A DNA stretch of 55,362 nt from Bacteroidota bacterium (GTDB lineage Bacteria > Bacteroidota > Bacteroidia > NS11-12g > UBA955): positions 1 to 55,362 of the forward strand of contig JAQCBH010000014.1 of the NCBI GenBank assembly GCA_027621365.1, written 5' to 3'. The notes beneath the pieces were generated by a model. It did not search any database. It was not told where the DNA came from and saw nothing but the letters and a program-made list of their open reading frames with translations. Each line of letters opens with the position of its first letter. Position 1 is the first letter of the stretch. Both the position numbers and the translations under genes were made by a program. Shown here one piece after another: positions 34,124-43,217 of this stretch.

Positions 34124-36217
34124 TTAGGGTATCAATACAAATGGCTTGCGAACGCGGTAAGTGTCTGATTTCAATTCTGCGAAATAAACACCCGATTCTG
34201 GGATTTGATTTCGATCCAGTTGGAAAACTCCAGCTGTTTGGTCCCAATGCGTAGCATTGATTTTTTCACACAATCGGCCCTGTGCATCCCAAACGGTCAA
34301 CTCGACGTTAGGACCCCAGTGCTGGGCATCGTAACGAATGGTTACTCCCTTATCGGAAGGATTTGGATAAATGGACAGTTCCTCCCATTCGGTATTTTCC
34401 GTACCCGCATACCAAGGGCTGCAATTGATATTATCGAGGTAAACAGGATTTCCTCCGGAACTCACAACATCAAATCGAAACATGGCGTTGGTAGCTGAAC
34501 CAAATCCCAATGAATTCAAAGAAGGAATTCCTGACAATTTCCACTGATTGCTGGCTGAAGGAACAAAATTAGAGGCATAAGTAGCCCCGGTGTACGACAA
34601 GGCAGAACCACTGCGTTCCAAAATTTGCGTAAAGGAGCCGCCACAGTCAGTTGAAATGAATACCCGCAATGTCTCGCTTACATCGGCTGAGGGCTGAGCA
34701 TACGATACATAGAAGGTCAATCTAGGCGATTGCCCACCCAAGGAGGTAAAATCAAAAGAAGGAGTGGTGAAGCTGTATACCTTTCCAACACCCGTATTGG
34801 TGATGATCGGCGCCTTGATACTGTACGTTCCACTGAAGCCAACCGTGCTCAAATAGGAAAACTGAGAACCAGAAGGTGAGCTATGCGCAAACGCGCCCGA
34901 ACTGAAAGGATCGGCACTTTCGAAATTTTCCTCCCAGTGGGCCTGATTATCCCCATTGGCCTTGAGAACCGTGATATAAGCATCTTGGCTATAACTGTTG
35001 CTTCCGTAATTATTCTGAACGGTCAAGCTCACTTTGTATGTTCCAGGCGTTTGGTAAATGACTTTGGGATCCTTTTGGCTGGAATTGGGGGAAGATGATC
35101 CTGGCAATGACCAAGACCATACCGTAGGCCCACCCTTGCAACTCAAATCGTAGAATTGAACAGCATCTCCGGCACAAACCACACGTTTGTCTGCATTGAA
35201 CAAGCCTTTTGGAGCTACATTGGAATTGACCACTCCTGTAGCGGTGAGATTGCTGCTAGTGACTAGATTTTTCCGAGGAGTTTGCCCTAGGAAATAATGC
35301 ATGCGGCTTCTTTGATTGGTTGTAAAGGCCGACATACACTTGCCGTCGCTGTAATCCATGAAATTCTCCCACATGTCAGGCAAATCAGGAGAATCGTTGG
35401 AACAGCTGTTTCCATTGGCAGGACAACTGGCATTGGTGAAGGTTCCATTTACTGGAGGGGTATCGTCACACTGATCACCACCGGTACAACCGTCTTGGAA
35501 AGTATGGTACAAACCCAACCAGTGACCCACTTCATGAGTAAGGGTGCGCCCTCCATCAGTCGAAGCGGCGGTACCAATAGAACCCACGCGATCGTGGCGA
35601 ACCACTACCCCGTCTCGGTTGTTCATCCATGGGAATACGGCGTATCCCAACACAGTGCCCGAACCACCACCGCTAGGGGCAATGCTGGAAACGACCCAAA
35701 TGTTCAGGTACTTGTTTTTATCCCAATAAATCAATTGCTTGACCGGCTCGCTCGTCATGGATGTTTCTACTCCGGCCGAAGAATAAATTCGATTGACGCC
35801 ATCGGTGCAATTGCCATTAGGGTCAACTTTGGCCAATTCAAAAGCAATTTGGCAATCAGCCGCACGAGACGTGAAAGCTGACCGCAGATTCGCAATGTTG
35901 GCGTTTTTCTTATTGAAATCTTCGTTCAAGACCCGAAGTTGATCCAAAATCTGTTCCCTGGAAATGTTTTCCGGCCCATTGGTATGGATGACATGGAACA
36001 CGACAGGAATCGTATAGATAGAAGCCCTAAATTGAACGGAATTCACCTGAGACTTGCACTCTTCATTGTATTGATTTTCAACAACCTTGAGAGATGGATT
36101 CAGGTTCAATTGTTCCTGATAAAACTCGTCTGTTCCACAGTGATGTTGAGCCAATAAAGGGGACAACATGGAGGAACAAGCGAGAATGAATACCTTATAT
36201 ATAGGGCGTAAATTCAT
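34124..36217 (-). CDS. Secreted M43 metalloprotease with PKD domain and type IX sorting domain
   Basis: This 697-residue exported protease starts with signal peptide MNLRPIYKVFILACSSMLSP (cut near LLAQ). The pappalysin-like M43 catalytic domain has zinc motif HEVGHWLGLYH (His228-Glu229) and Met-turn region NFMDYSDGKCM, with paired cysteines between them. A PKD-type Ig domain follows (about 345-425; AGDAVQFYDLSCKGGPTVW and TPGTYKVSLTVQN). Next is a jelly-roll-like region, and then a C-terminal type IX sorting domain (about 615-697; LSIYPNPSDKGVTIRYD and GVYFAELKSDTYRV). It is therefore a probable cargo of the Gld/Por machine encoded at 17-23 kb. The ATG at 36217 is preferred over a TTG three codons upstream. 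Confidence 0.93.
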   Translation of the reverse strand: MNLRPIYKVFILACSSMLSPLLAQHHCGTDEFYQEQLNLNPSLKVVENQYNEECKSQVNSVQFRASIYTIPVVFHVIHTNGPENISREQILDQLRVLNEDFNKKNANIANLRSAFTSRAADCQIAFELAKVDPNGNCTDGVNRIYSSAGVETSMTSEPVKQLIYWDKNKYLNIWVVSSIAPSGGGSGTVLGYAVFPWMNNRDGVVVRHDRVGSIGTAASTDGGRTLTHEVGHWLGLYHTFQDGCTGGDQCDDTPPVNGTFTNASCPANGNSCSNDSPDLPDMWENFMDYSDGKCMSAFTTNQRSRMHYFLGQTPRKNLVTSSNLTATGVVNSNVAPKGLFNADKRVVCAGDAVQFYDLSCKGGPTVWSWSLPGSSSPNSSQKDPKVIYQTPGTYKVSLTVQNNYGSNSYSQDAYITVLKANGDNQAHWEENFESADPFSSGAFAHSSPSGSQFSYLSTVGFSGTYSIKAPIITNTGVGKVYSFTTPSFDFTSLGGQSPRLTFYVSYAQPSADVSETLRVFISTDCGGSFTQILERSGSALSYTGATYASNFVPSASNQWKLSGIPSLNSLGFGSATNAMFRFDVVSSGGNPVYLDNINCSPWYAGTENTEWEELSIYPNPSDKGVTIRYDAQHWGPNVELTVWDAQGRLCEKINATHWDQTAGVFQLDRNQIPESGVYFAELKSDTYRVRKPFVLIP

Positions 36218-36239
36218 GGGGCGCAAAGTAAGTTTAAAA

Positions 36240-36656
36240 CTAGCGGGGATTCTGCAATATAGAAACCGGATTGGACAAAAACGCGGCCTGATTCGGGTGA
36301 ATTATTCGATCTGTACCCCCCAAATGCACGCGCATCATTCGTTGGTTATCGCTGTAATAAACAGCCGAAAAATCCAGCCTAAACTTGTTGATTTCCTTAT
36401 TCTTACAAGCCAACGACCTCAAGCCCTTCCAGGCTCGATTTCTCTGGCGAAAATCCCAGTGAATGGAATCGGGTAAAAAGTTTGTCAGTCGCCGAGTTTT
36501 CACTTCAACGGCCACCATCAAATCCTGCTTCACCAGCAACAGGTCCAATTCAAAATCAGGAGTCTTGTAGCGATGGCATATCAAGGAATACCCGGCTAGA
36601 GTATAGTGAGCACAAACCCATTCTTCTCCCCAAATTCCCACTTCATGCGGTGTCAT
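36240..36656 (-). CDS. YraN/UPF0102-family nuclease-like protein
   Basis: This 138-residue protein matches the YraN family plan: GIWGEEWVCAHYTLAGYSL (G-x-x-GE), the metal-site pattern FELDLLLV followed by VAVEVKTRR, and a helical C-terminal half. The fold is that of Holliday-resolvase-like restriction endonucleases; the cellular role is unclear. The ATG at 36656 is used because it starts just before G-x-x-GE. A longer frame would run into the lipB gene and its promoter. It is divergent from lipB and lies 22 bp upstream of the M43 protease gene. Confidence 0.82.
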   Translation of the reverse strand: MTPHEVGIWGEEWVCAHYTLAGYSLICHRYKTPDFELDLLLVKQDLMVAVEVKTRRLTNFLPDSIHWDFRQRNRAWKGLRSLACKNKEINKFRLDFSAVYYSDNQRMMRVHLGGTDRIIHPNQAAFLSNPVSILQNPR

Positions 36657-36707
36657 CGCTGGCAACAAAGGTGCATTCCCAACTAGGACAAAAACGAGGG
36701 GCTCACC

Positions 36708-36715
36708 TACCTTTG
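36708..36715 (+). promoter_or_regulatory. Candidate -7 box of lipB
   Basis: TACCTTTG is a perfect TAnnTTTG box, with its first T 12 nt before the lipB ATG. The predicted transcript start is at or one base before the start codon. No good -33 TTTG is seen. Confidence 0.55.
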
Positions 36716-36719
36716 CCCC

Positions 36720-37400
36720 ATGCATATTTGCAAATTGCGCGACCAAGGCTTCGAACGCTATGCCGAAACTTGGGAGTTGCAAAAATCCTTATTCCATTCA
36801 GGCTTGGAGGCCAAAAAGGCAGGACGAGTGCCCGGACACTCCCTGATTTTGGTGGAGCACAATCCCGTTTACACCTTCGGCAATCGAGCCAATTGGCAGC
36901 ATTTGCTGATTTCTGATGAGCGATTGGCCGAAATCGGAGCCGAAGCCTTTGAAATTGAACGGGGCGGTGACATCACCTATCATGGACCTGGACAATTGGT
37001 CGCCTATCCCATTTTCAACCTGGAACCCATGAACATGGGCGTGAAGGACTTTGTTTGGTCCATCGAAGAAGCCATCATTCGAACCTTGCGCCATTTTGGC
37101 ATTGAATCCACACGGGTAGACGATCGAATTGGCGTTTGGCTTGATGTGGGCATGCCCAACGAGCGCAAAATCGCGGCTATTGGCATCAAATGCAGCCGAT
37201 ACATGACCATGCACGGCTTGGCATTGAACGTAAACACCGATTTGCGCATGTTCCAGCACATTGTACCCTGCGGCATCGCCGATAAAGGAGTCAGCAGCAT
37301 GAAAGCCGAATTGGGCAGACAAATTGACATGGAAAGCGTCAAACAACAATTGAGCATGCATTTTGCAGATGTATTCTCGCTAACGTATAAAACAAAATGA
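36720..37400 (+). CDS. lipB: Octanoyl-ACP transferase (lipoate synthesis)
   Basis: This 226-residue cytosolic enzyme moves octanoyl from ACP to lipoyl domains such as that of the E2 subunit. Family motifs are GGDITYHGPGQLVAYPIFNL (about 82-101), ERKIAAIGIK with catalytic Lys150, TMHGLALNVN, and HIVPCGI with catalytic Cys184. Length is typical. The ATG at 36720 is 12 nt after a perfect -7 box. lemA starts inside its stop codon (ATGA overlap), so lipB leads the lipB-lemA-TPM-TPM unit. Confidence 0.96.
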   Translation: MHICKLRDQGFERYAETWELQKSLFHSGLEAKKAGRVPGHSLILVEHNPVYTFGNRANWQHLLISDERLAEIGAEAFEIERGGDITYHGPGQLVAYPIFNLEPMNMGVKDFVWSIEEAIIRTLRHFGIESTRVDDRIGVWLDVGMPNERKIAAIGIKCSRYMTMHGLALNVNTDLRMFQHIVPCGIADKGVSSMKAELGRQIDMESVKQQLSMHFADVFSLTYKTK

Positions 37401-37993
37401 ACAGCAAACAATTAAGAACCTTATTGATCATTGGTGTATTCGTCCTTTTGGGCATGTGGAGTTGTGGATCCTACAACGGCCTTGTCAACGAAGAAGCCAA
37501 TGTGGAATTGACTTGGAGCAACGTAGAGGTACAGTACCAAAACCGAGCTGACAAAATTGTGGAGATCGCTCAATCGATCAAAGCCGAAGGCAAATTTGAA
37601 AAAAGCACCCTTCAAGAGATTGTAGAAGCTCGTGCCAGTGTGGGCAAAACTCAACTTAACCCCGATCAACTCACCGAGGAAAACTTGGCCAAATACGAGC
37701 GCGCCCAGCAGTCTGCGTTGAGCCGCATGATGATCGTATTTGAGCGCTACCCGGAACTCAAAACTACCGAAAGCTACAAGCAGTTGAACGACGAGATTTC
37801 AGAAGCAGAAAATCGAATTGCCACCGCTCGCAAGGACTACAACGTTTCGATCAAGAATTACAACTTGAAGGTGCGTCGTTTTCCCGGCAACATCATGGCC
37901 AACCTGTTCGGATTTGAGCGCAAGAGTTCGTTCGCAGCAGAGTCAGGCGCGGAAAAACGGGTGGATGTCAGTGACGCTTTGGGAGACGAATAA
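37397..37993 (+). CDS. LemA family protein
   Basis: This 198-residue membrane-anchored helical-bundle protein has an N-terminal segment (about 8-24, LLIIGVFVLLGMWSC) that ends in a Cys (lipobox-like MWSC), so it may be a lipoprotein. Family signatures are YNGLVNEEANVELTWSNVEV, YQNRADKIVEIAQSI and the later YNLKVRRFPGNIMANLFGF. LemA proteins have no settled function. They often lie next to TPM-domain genes, as here. It overlaps lipB by 4 bp (ATGA) and is 2 bp from the next gene. Confidence 0.92.
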   Translation: MNSKQLRTLLIIGVFVLLGMWSCGSYNGLVNEEANVELTWSNVEVQYQNRADKIVEIAQSIKAEGKFEKSTLQEIVEARASVGKTQLNPDQLTEENLAKYERAQQSALSRMMIVFERYPELKTTESYKQLNDEISEAENRIATARKDYNVSIKNYNLKVRRFPGNIMANLFGFERKSSFAAESGAEKRVDVSDALGDE

Positions 37994-37995
37994 GC

Positions 37996-38418
37996 ATGTT
38001 CTCCTCCCAAGAAGAGTCATCCATCATCAGTGCCATCGAAGCAGCCGAATCGCTGAGCCGTGCTGAGTTGAGGGTGCATTACACCCGCAAAGACCGCGTA
38101 GAGGACATTTTCCAATTGGCCTTGCAGCAATTCCAAAAGTTGGAAATGCACAAAACGGAAGAGCGCAACGGCGTCCTGATATTTTTGGCTCCCAAAGCCA
38201 AGCAATTGGCCATCGTTGGCGATGAAGGAATTCACCAACATGTAGGTCAAGAGTTTTGGGAACAAACCCATGCCGCTTGCATCCAAGAAATTCAACGCAA
38301 TGGCTTGGCCAAAGGCATCATTTTGGGATTGGAGTTGATCGGCAAAGAAATGGCCCGCTTCTTCCCCATTGGTGAGCACAACCCAGACGAACTGAGCAAT
38401 GAGATTAGCAGCGATTAA
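37996..38418 (+). CDS. TPM-domain protein, short soluble form
   Basis: This 140-residue protein has a TPM domain (LSRAELRVHYTRKDRV, then GVLIFLAPKAKQLAIVGDEG and HQHVGQEFWEQ) without a signal peptide. TPM domains occur in membrane-linked proteins of Bacteroidota and in plant thylakoid phosphatases, but activity here is unknown. It overlaps the next TPM gene by 20 bp and follows lemA by 2 bp. Confidence 0.85.
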   Translation: MFSSQEESSIISAIEAAESLSRAELRVHYTRKDRVEDIFQLALQQFQKLEMHKTEERNGVLIFLAPKAKQLAIVGDEGIHQHVGQEFWEQTHAACIQEIQRNGLAKGIILGLELIGKEMARFFPIGEHNPDELSNEISSD

Positions 38419-39187
38419 ATCCCATCTACTCTGGTTGCTCCTCGTTCTTTCAACGGGGCTAGTCTATGCTTCAGATTCCCAAAGAGAATTGCCTACTTAC
38501 ACCGGTCATGTCAATGATTTTGCGGGTGTTTTAACGGCTTCAGAACGACAGTCACTGGAACAACAGCTCTATGCGTTGGAAGACAGCACAGGCGTGCAAT
38601 TCTTTGTGGTCATTGAGCAAGAACCAGGCTTTAGCGCCTTTGAACGATCATTGGAATTGTGCCGCGCTTGGGGAGTAGGTTTGAAAGGTAAAGACAATGG
38701 CTTAATGCTTTATTTGAATTTGGCCGAACGTCATTACCACACGCAAGTGGCCGAAGGTTTGCAAGGAAACATCACGGCCAGTCGCTTGGGTGAAGTAAAC
38801 CGAAACTTGTTGGTTCCCGCATTGAAACAATCGCAGTACGCTAGCGGTATATCAGAGGTACTCAATGCCTACGTGCAAATGCTCAAGGGCGAGTACACCG
38901 GCCGAGCGACTCGGAAGAAAAAAACCGACGGTGGCATGTCTTTGATCATCGCCCTGATTGTATTGCTGCTTATCTTCATTGGCGGCCGAAGAGGCGGACG
39001 TGGCGGTGGCTTCCATGGTCGTGGGCGCTATCACGACCCCGTTTCTTCCATGCTTTGGGGTGCTGCTTTGGGCTCTGCCTTTGGTGGCCGCTCTCACGGT
39101 GGCTTCGGCGATTCCGGTTTCGGTGGCTGGGGTGGCGCTGGTGGTGGCGGCGGATTCAACGGCGGTGGTGCCGGTGGATCTTGGTAG
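38399..39187 (+). CDS. TPM-domain membrane protein with Gly-rich tail
   Basis: This 262-residue protein has a signal peptide (about 1-25, LLWLLLVLSTGLVYA) and a periplasmic TPM domain (about 38-165; TGHVNDFAGVLTASERQSLE, then GLMLYLNLAERHYHTQVAEG). One transmembrane segment follows (about 181-197, LIIALIVLLLIFIGG). The tail is extremely Gly/Arg/Phe-rich (about 198-262, GGRRGGRGGGFHGRGR and repeats of G-G-G-F). This is the usual second TPM protein of lemA-TPM operons. The ORF overlaps its partner by 20 bp and lies 57 bp before uvrA. Confidence 0.9.
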   Translation: MRLAAIKSHLLWLLLVLSTGLVYASDSQRELPTYTGHVNDFAGVLTASERQSLEQQLYALEDSTGVQFFVVIEQEPGFSAFERSLELCRAWGVGLKGKDNGLMLYLNLAERHYHTQVAEGLQGNITASRLGEVNRNLLVPALKQSQYASGISEVLNAYVQMLKGEYTGRATRKKKTDGGMSLIIALIVLLLIFIGGRRGGRGGGFHGRGRYHDPVSSMLWGAALGSAFGGRSHGGFGDSGFGGWGGAGGGGGFNGGGAGGSW

Positions 39188-39227
39188 GAAAGTTCTGACA
39201 AACCTTTTAACTGGACCTAGTGTTCAG

Positions 39228-39235
39228 TATTTTCG
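39228..39235 (+). promoter_or_regulatory. Weak -7 box of uvrA
   Basis: TATTTTCG differs from TAnnTTTG by one base (C for T) and begins 17 nt before the uvrA ATG. No -33 element is clear. Confidence 0.3.
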
Positions 39236-39244
39236 CGCCTTGGC

Positions 39245-42103
39245 ATGAAAAAAGCGGCAACCCTAACACCTACCCCCACCCAAACGGGTGACAGCATCGA
39301 GGTTCTGGGTGCACGAGAACACAACCTGAAATCGGTTGATCTGTCTTTCCCCCGTCGAAAACTAGTCGTATTCACTGGTCTCAGCGGTTCTGGCAAAAGC
39401 AGCCTGGCTTTTGATACCCTATTTGCAGAGGGTCAACGCCGGTATCTGGAGAGCTTTTCAGCCTATGCTCGTCAATTCATTGGGGACATGAAACGCCCTG
39501 ATGTTGACAAGGTAAAAGGGCTCAGTCCCGTTATTAGCATTGAGCAAAAAACCGTCAGCCGCAATCCAAGATCAACCGTCGGTACCGTAACCGAAGTATA
39601 CGATTTCCTGCGTTTGTTGTTTGCCAGAGCGGGTGAAGCCATTAGTTACGAAACCGGCTTGAGCATGCAAAAGCTCACCGAAGAGCAAATGCTCAACAGC
39701 ATTGTCGATCATTTTGAAAACCAAAAAGTGGCGGTACTCGCGCCTTTAATCAAAGGACGAAAAGGCCATTACCGGGAACTCTTTGAGCAAATCAAGAAAA
39801 AGGGTTACACCAAGGTTCGAATCGATGGTGAAATCACTTCCATTGAGCCAGGGATGCAGTTGGATCGCTACAAGGTTCACGACATCGAAGTATTGATTGA
39901 CCGGGTACACGTACAGGCCCTTTCTCCCACTCGCATGGCCGAAGCACTGAAAACGGCTTTAAAAATGGGCGATGGCTATGCCTTGATCGACAGCGGCTCA
40001 GAGGTTCGCCCCTACAGCCGATTTCTCATGGACCCCGAAAGCGGCCTGAGCTACGAAGAGCCACAGCCCAACAGCTTCTCCTTCAATTCCCCTTACGGCG
40101 CCTGCCCTCATTGCGAAGGATTGGGCGAAACAGCTGAAGTGAAGCGAGAACTCATTATCCCAGACGAAAGCAAGAGCATCAATCGCGGTGCATTGACCCC
40201 CATTGGTGAACTCAAGGAGAATTGGATGTTCTCCCAGCTTCGCGCCTTGACCCAACACATGGGATTCAGCCTGGCCGACCCCATCTCCAAGCTCAGCGAA
40301 GCCCAAATCAACGCCCTGCTGTACGGCTTGGACGATGTACTGGAGGTTACACACACCAATTTCGAAGGAAAGAAAAAAACCTACGAAACGGAATTCAAAG
40401 GATTGGTGAAATACATCGCAGAGAACTACTACGATTCAACCGATGACAAAATGCGGGAATGGGCCGAAAGCTACATGCAACAGCAGCCGTGCAAGCATTG
40501 CGGCGGCGCCCGTTTGAAAAAAGAAGCCCTGCATTTCATCATCGCCGGCAAGAACATTTCTGAACTGGCGCAAATGAACATTGCAGACCTGCATCTTTGG
40601 TTTGAACAGGTCGATGAATCCTTGAGTTCTCGTCAGCGCATCATTGGCTCAGAATTGATCAAAGAGATTGCGAGCCGTCTGTCCTTTCTGTCGAATGTAG
40701 GTTTGGGTTACTTGAGCCTGAACTCTTCAGCCAAAACCCTCAGTGGTGGTGAGGCCCAACGCATTCGCTTGGCCACGCAAATTGGATCCAAATTGGTCAA
40801 TGTGCTCTACATTTTGGACGAGCCCTCCATCGGATTGCACCAAAGAGACAACGAAAAATTGATTCAAAGCCTTCAAGAACTGCGCGACCTGGGCAATTCT
40901 GTATTGGTGGTAGAACACGACAAGGACATGATGCTGGCCAGCGATTGGCTGGTGGAAATCGGCCCTGGTGCAGGAAAGAACGGTGGACACATCGTGGCCA
41001 ATGCGTCGGTTGAAGATTTCCTGAAAACATCTGGTACCACCGCACAATACCTCAGAGGTGAACTGAGCATTCCCATACCCCAAGCAAGACGCGAAAAAGG
41101 CCCTGACTCCTTGCTGTTGAGCGGTTGCACAGGCCACAACTTGAAGAATGTCGAAGTGGAAATCCCATTAGGTCTATTCATCAGCGTTACGGGTGTGAGT
41201 GGAAGCGGAAAGAGCAGTTTGATCAACGAGACCCTGTATCCCATTGTACACAACCATGCTTACAAAGGGCATTACCGTCACTTGGATTACGAGAAAATGG
41301 AGGGCTTGGAACACATAGACAAGGTCATACGCATTGACCAAAGTCCCATTGGTAGAACTCCCCGCTCCAACCCTGCCACCTATGTGGGAGTGTTCAATGA
41401 CATCAGAAGCTTATTTGCCGAATTGCCAGAAGCCAAAATTCGCGGCTACAAACCTGGGCGATTCAGCTTCAACGTAAAAGGTGGGCGCTGCGAAACTTGC
41501 GGTGGCGGTGGCCGAAAAGTCATCGAAATGAACTTCCTACCCAATGTAGAAGTCACTTGCGACCATTGCCAAGGAAAACGCTACAACCGCGAAACACTAG
41601 AGGTTCGATACAAAGGAAAGAGCATCAACGACGTGTTGGAAATGCCCATCAGCGAGGCCGTGGTTTTCTTTGACGCGATTCCTCAAATCGTGAGAAAAAT
41701 CAGAACCATGGTCGATGTAGGATTGGGATACTTGACCTTGGGCCAGAGCAGCACTACCTTGTCAGGGGGTGAAGCTCAGCGCGTCAAATTGGCCTCTGAA
41801 TTGTCAAAGCGAGATACAGGAAAAACCTTGTACATCTTGGATGAGCCCACAACTGGCTTGCATTTTGACGACATCAAGCAATTGCTTTCTGTCTTGCAAC
41901 AGCTGGTAGATAAAGGCAATACGGTGGTGGTCATTGAACACAATTTGGATGTGGTCAAAGTATCGGATTGGGTGATTGACCTAGGCCCTGAAGGTGGTCA
42001 AGGCGGTGGTCAAATCTTGGTCACGGGCACACCCGAACAGGTGGCCAATCACAAGGGCAGCCACACGGGAAGATTCCTAAAAATGGAACTTAAGGTTTCT
42101 TGA
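39245..42103 (+). CDS. uvrA: Excinuclease ABC subunit A
   Basis: This 952-residue DNA-damage sensor of nucleotide excision repair has two ABC ATPase modules: Walker [16 protein letters not shown] (about 50) and [15 protein letters not shown] (about 650). Signature motifs are [15 protein letters not shown] and [15 protein letters not shown]. Two zinc-finger clusters are visible, CPHCEGLG with [10 protein letters not shown], and [10 protein letters not shown] with CDHCQGKR. The UvrB-binding region lies after the first Walker A. Length is typical. Its last 14 bp overlap the convergent barrel-like gene. Confidence 0.98.
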   Translation: MKKAATLTPTPTQTGDSIEVLGAREHNLKSVDLSFPRRKLVVFTGLSGSGKSSLAFDTLFAEGQRRYLESFSAYARQFIGDMKRPDVDKVKGLSPVISIEQKTVSRNPRSTVGTVTEVYDFLRLLFARAGEAISYETGLSMQKLTEEQMLNSIVDHFENQKVAVLAPLIKGRKGHYRELFEQIKKKGYTKVRIDGEITSIEPGMQLDRYKVHDIEVLIDRVHVQALSPTRMAEALKTALKMGDGYALIDSGSEVRPYSRFLMDPESGLSYEEPQPNSFSFNSPYGACPHCEGLGETAEVKRELIIPDESKSINRGALTPIGELKENWMFSQLRALTQHMGFSLADPISKLSEAQINALLYGLDDVLEVTHTNFEGKKKTYETEFKGLVKYIAENYYDSTDDKMREWAESYMQQQPCKHCGGARLKKEALHFIIAGKNISELAQMNIADLHLWFEQVDESLSSRQRIIGSELIKEIASRLSFLSNVGLGYLSLNSSAKTLSGGEAQRIRLATQIGSKLVNVLYILDEPSIGLHQRDNEKLIQSLQELRDLGNSVLVVEHDKDMMLASDWLVEIGPGAGKNGGHIVANASVEDFLKTSGTTAQYLRGELSIPIPQARREKGPDSLLLSGCTGHNLKNVEVEIPLGLFISVTGVSGSGKSSLINETLYPIVHNHAYKGHYRHLDYEKMEGLEHIDKVIRIDQSPIGRTPRSNPATYVGVFNDIRSLFAELPEAKIRGYKPGRFSFNVKGGRCETCGGGGRKVIEMNFLPNVEVTCDHCQGKRYNRETLEVRYKGKSINDVLEMPISEAVVFFDAIPQIVRKIRTMVDVGLGYLTLGQSSTTLSGGEAQRVKLASELSKRDTGKTLYILDEPTTGLHFDDIKQLLSVLQQLVDKGNTVVVIEHNLDVVKVSDWVIDLGPEGGQGGGQILVTGTPEQVANHKGSHTGRFLKMELKVS

Positions 42104-43163
42104 TTTCCGGAGCGCTAATTCCTGGGAACGGTTTCTGACGCACGCTGGGCTCAATGCCCGAAGACGTTTTCTTAGGCAAACGAATTCTGGGACTATCAGA
42201 AGAATCATCTTCGTCCATGGATCCAGAAGACGGGCCCAACACGGCATCGTTGGTTTTGGGTTCTGTGGGTGGAGGAATGTTGACTGGAGCTGGGTAATGG
42301 ATTTCTTCCTGCATTGGCTCTGTTGAGACAGAGTCTTTGGGGCAACAAGGGCAAGGCAAGTACCGAATGACTTCGACTGTTTGAGTTTGGGACTGAGACG
42401 AGGGCGATGCGGTCTCTTGTTGCTCTGAACGGGTTTCTTCTTCATACACAGAACCCGAAGACAAATCAAAGACCACCCCTACTTTGAAGCCCTGTTGGTG
42501 GGTAGCCACCTTCCAAACAGGAGCATTGAATTTCAACCCATTGAAGGGAGTTTGATCCAGATCAACTAGACCCAAATTGCTCCCTTGATTTCCCCAATAG
42601 GAACCTTGAATGGAGAACCAATTGTTCAATCGAAAACGAACTCCCGTTTCATAAGAAAGATAAGCGGCCGCAGAAGCATGTGCGTTATTGCTCGAATAAC
42701 TAACCGTTTCTAATAAGGGCAAATAGGCCTGAACATGCTGAGTAGCAGCAAAGAGTTTTACTCCCGGCGCTGCTGAAGCAAAAAGCAAGACGGGACCTAC
42801 AGATTTTTCCAACTTGGCATTTACTTGAATGTGCCAACTTTCGGCACTCAAATAGGTGAAAGCACTGTCCTGTCTCTGGGTGTTCAAGGCCACGTTTTCG
42901 CGTTGGGTTTTCCCGTAAAAGTGTGCTCCGAATTCGCCTCCGATGTAAAGCGCGTAACCCCTATCGTGTGCTTTGTTACGACCCAAGAAGTACAGGTCGA
43001 ATCCGCCGCGATTCTGATAGCGCCCAGCCGTATCCCAAGGCAAGGCATCGGCCCAAGATTCTTGGCTGTAATTCATACCAATGGCACCGAAGCGATGGTA
43101 AGGCAGTTGAGCCGATAAGGGCAAAGAAGCCAAACTCAGTATACATATCAGGGAAAATCTCAT
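42090..43163 (-). CDS. Outer-membrane barrel-like protein with Pro/acidic tail
   Basis: This 357-residue exported protein has signal peptide MRFSLICILSLASLPLSAQ. A beta-rich body (about 20-230) carries alternating barrel-like segments such as GGFDLYFLGRNKAHDRGYAL and GSYWGNQGSNLGL. It then has a disordered C-terminal third rich in P/E/S/T, with a CPCC cluster (YLPCPCCPKDS) near residue 270. No family was recognised; the pattern suggests a surface or outer-membrane protein. It is divergent from purB across 54 bp and convergent with uvrA (14-bp overlap). Confidence 0.75.
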   Translation of the reverse strand: MRFSLICILSLASLPLSAQLPYHRFGAIGMNYSQESWADALPWDTAGRYQNRGGFDLYFLGRNKAHDRGYALYIGGEFGAHFYGKTQRENVALNTQRQDSAFTYLSAESWHIQVNAKLEKSVGPVLLFASAAPGVKLFAATQHVQAYLPLLETVSYSSNNAHASAAAYLSYETGVRFRLNNWFSIQGSYWGNQGSNLGLVDLDQTPFNGLKFNAPVWKVATHQQGFKVGVVFDLSSGSVYEEETRSEQQETASPSSQSQTQTVEVIRYLPCPCCPKDSVSTEPMQEEIHYPAPVNIPPPTEPKTNDAVLGPSSGSMDEDDSSDSPRIRLPKKTSSGIEPSVRQKPFPGISAPEIKKP

Positions 43164-43167
43164 GCTT

Positions 43168-43175
43168 CGAAATTA
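43168..43175 (-). promoter_or_regulatory. Candidate -7 box of the barrel-like gene
   Basis: The minus strand reads TAATTTCG, one base from TAnnTTTG. Its first T is 12 nt upstream of the ATG, the same geometry as guaA, lipB, purB and rnhA. Confidence 0.4.
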
Positions 43176-43205
43176 CGGCAAAAGGAATGTGTGCCGCACC
43201 TTGCG

Positions 43206-43213
43206 TACCTTTG
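43206..43213 (+). promoter_or_regulatory. Candidate -7 box of purB
   Basis: TACCTTTG is a perfect box whose first T is 12 nt before the ATG at 43218. It decides the start, because an in-frame ATG at 43191 lies upstream of the box and would not be on the transcript. Confidence 0.55.
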
Positions 43214-43217
43214 CAGC

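Noticed and set aside
43191-43217. Upstream ATG for purB
   Set aside because: It lies upstream of the -7 box at 43206, so it would not be on the mRNA, and the residues do not match the family.
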